Below are positions 63,560-64,000 of a stretch of 64,000 nucleotides of DNA, in pieces. This stretch comes from Bacteroidales bacterium UBA6267. GTDB taxonomy: Bacteria > Bacteroidota > Bacteroidia > Bacteroidales > UBA1556. How positions within the stretch are numbered: position 1 is the first letter of the stretch; each line of letters opens with the position of its first letter. The position numbers and the translations under genes were made by a program. Under the pieces are notes generated by a model, which was not told the origin of the DNA, did not search any database, and saw nothing but the letters and a program-made list of their open reading frames with translations. Location: the NCBI GenBank assembly GCA_002440745.1, contig DJVB01000042.1, positions 62,001 to 126,000 of the forward strand, written 5' to 3'.

Positions 63560-64000
63560 CTAATCTAAATAACTAATTTCTTCGTCAGCAAATGGATTAA
63601 TATTCTCATCTTTTCCGCGGTCAATTCCCGAAGGAAGTGGTAACGGATTCGCATTCACCTCTTTATACTGCTTTCGATTTCTAAAAACATCTAAAGCAAG
63701 GTAAATGGCAGCCAACATAGAATTTGGTTTGGCAATGTTTTTTCCTGCGATGTCGAATGCAGTGCCATGAGCGGGAGACGTGCGTACATAAGGCAATCCG
63801 GCAGTAAAATTAACACCTTCTTCAAAAGCCAAAGTCTTGAATGGAATCAACCCTTGGTCGTGATACATAGCCAAAATGGCATCAAACTGAAGATATTTCA
63901 TATCAGCAAAAAAACCATCCGCACTAAATGGACCATAAACCAAAGACCCTTTTTCTTTAAATGATTTTATAACCGGAATGATAATTTTTTCCTCTTCATC
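63560..64000 (-). CDS. pdxA: 4-hydroxythreonine-4-phosphate dehydrogenase, C-terminal part
   Basis: The gene runs off the right edge; about 145 residues are visible, in frame to base 64000. The conserved YHDQGLIPFKTLAFEEGVNF block, LPYVRTSPAHGTAFDIAGK and NSMLAAI are the PdxA signature (metal-binding His/Asp and substrate His). It oxidises 4-phosphohydroxy-L-threonine in the vitamin B6 pathway. A start inside the window at 63943 (TTG) is not real because the frame continues upstream. It sits three bases before the MurF-Alr start and is co-oriented with it. Confidence 0.93.
   Translation of the reverse strand, partial: DEEEKIIIPVIKSFKEKGSLVYGPFSADGFFADMKYLQFDAILAMYHDQGLIPFKTLAFEEGVNFTAGLPYVRTSPAHGTAFDIAGKNIAKPNSMLAAIYLALDVFRNRKQYKEVNANPLPLPSGIDRGKDENINPFADEEISYLD

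Noticed and set aside
1..64000. Insertion sequences, rRNA, tRNA, prophage
   Set aside because: No transposase, integrase, structural phage gene or tRNA/rRNA signature was recognised; the Bro-N domain alone is not evidence of a prophage.

Overview
The window is AT-rich chromosomal DNA from a member of the Bacteroidota. The evidence is type IX secretion (T9SS) C-terminal domains of both type A and type B, SusC-like TonB-dependent receptors, a MurF-alanine racemase fusion, DUF5606/DUF4293/DUF4199 proteins, and repeated -7 boxes of the form TAnnTTTG, the Bacteroidota promoter signature, in front of operons. No rRNA or tRNA gene, transposase or integrase was seen. The genus cannot be named from sequence alone. 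Nearly all genes up to 26.8 kb lie on the minus strand.

Layout. (1) 1-3.95 kb, accessory patch: the tail of a DUF4143-type ATPase, an antitoxin with a frameshifted RelE/ParE toxin, a beta-barrel-like protein, a membrane protein, an agmatine-deiminase-family enzyme translationally coupled to an HNH-like protein, and two related small ORFs (31 and 34 codons). (2) 4.1-6.8 kb: pyrD/pyrK with DUF5606, and an FKBP-type isomerase. (3) 6.98-8.96 kb: an MjaI-like restriction-modification pair whose methyltransferase carries a degenerate nuclease-like tail. (4) 9.1-17.4 kb: rsgA, a PEP/pyruvate-binding protein, purL, DUF4293. (5) 17.6-26.8 kb: a compact run coding for an FAD/Fe-S dehydrogenase, an M16 peptidase, an ECF sigma factor, a membrane protein with a T9SS type B domain, an inactive M16 partner and a fibronectin-like T9SS cargo protein. 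(6) 26.8-30 kb: palindromic repeats, a metallophosphoesterase, aroK and a barrel-like protein. (7) 30.1-37.5 kb: a type V-A CRISPR-Cas locus. (8) 38.2-52.4 kb: a TPP riboswitch ahead of a TonB receptor, five T9SS type A cargo proteins (three are tandem paralogues with a mosaic history), and a second TonB receptor. (9) 53.4-57.5 kb: an ECF sigma operon with an anti-sigma-like protein, a DUF4097-like protein, a GIN-domain lipoprotein and two barrel-like proteins. (10) 57.8-64 kb: CpsB-like phosphatase, priA, murF-alr and the 3' part of pdxA.

The type V-A locus is the most notable region. Transcription runs right to left: cas12a (1266 aa, all RuvC and Nuc catalytic residues visible), then a Bro-N/DinD-like gene 38 nt downstream, then a leader, then an array of 39 repeats and 38 spacers. 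The array has two blocks: 18 distal repeats of one sequence and 20 leader-proximal repeats of another, differing at three positions outside the crRNA handle. No cas1, cas2 or cas4 lies in the window; both flanks are unrelated genes. Adaptation must therefore be supplied from elsewhere or be lost, and the DinD-like gene occupies the place where the adaptation genes usually sit.

How the parts work together: the restriction-modification pair and Cas12a are two independent defence layers. The T9SS cargo proteins, M16 peptidases and TonB receptors form a cell-surface programme with two separate ECF sigma switches. The thiamine-pyrophosphate riboswitch marks the receptor behind it as a probable thiamine or precursor importer.
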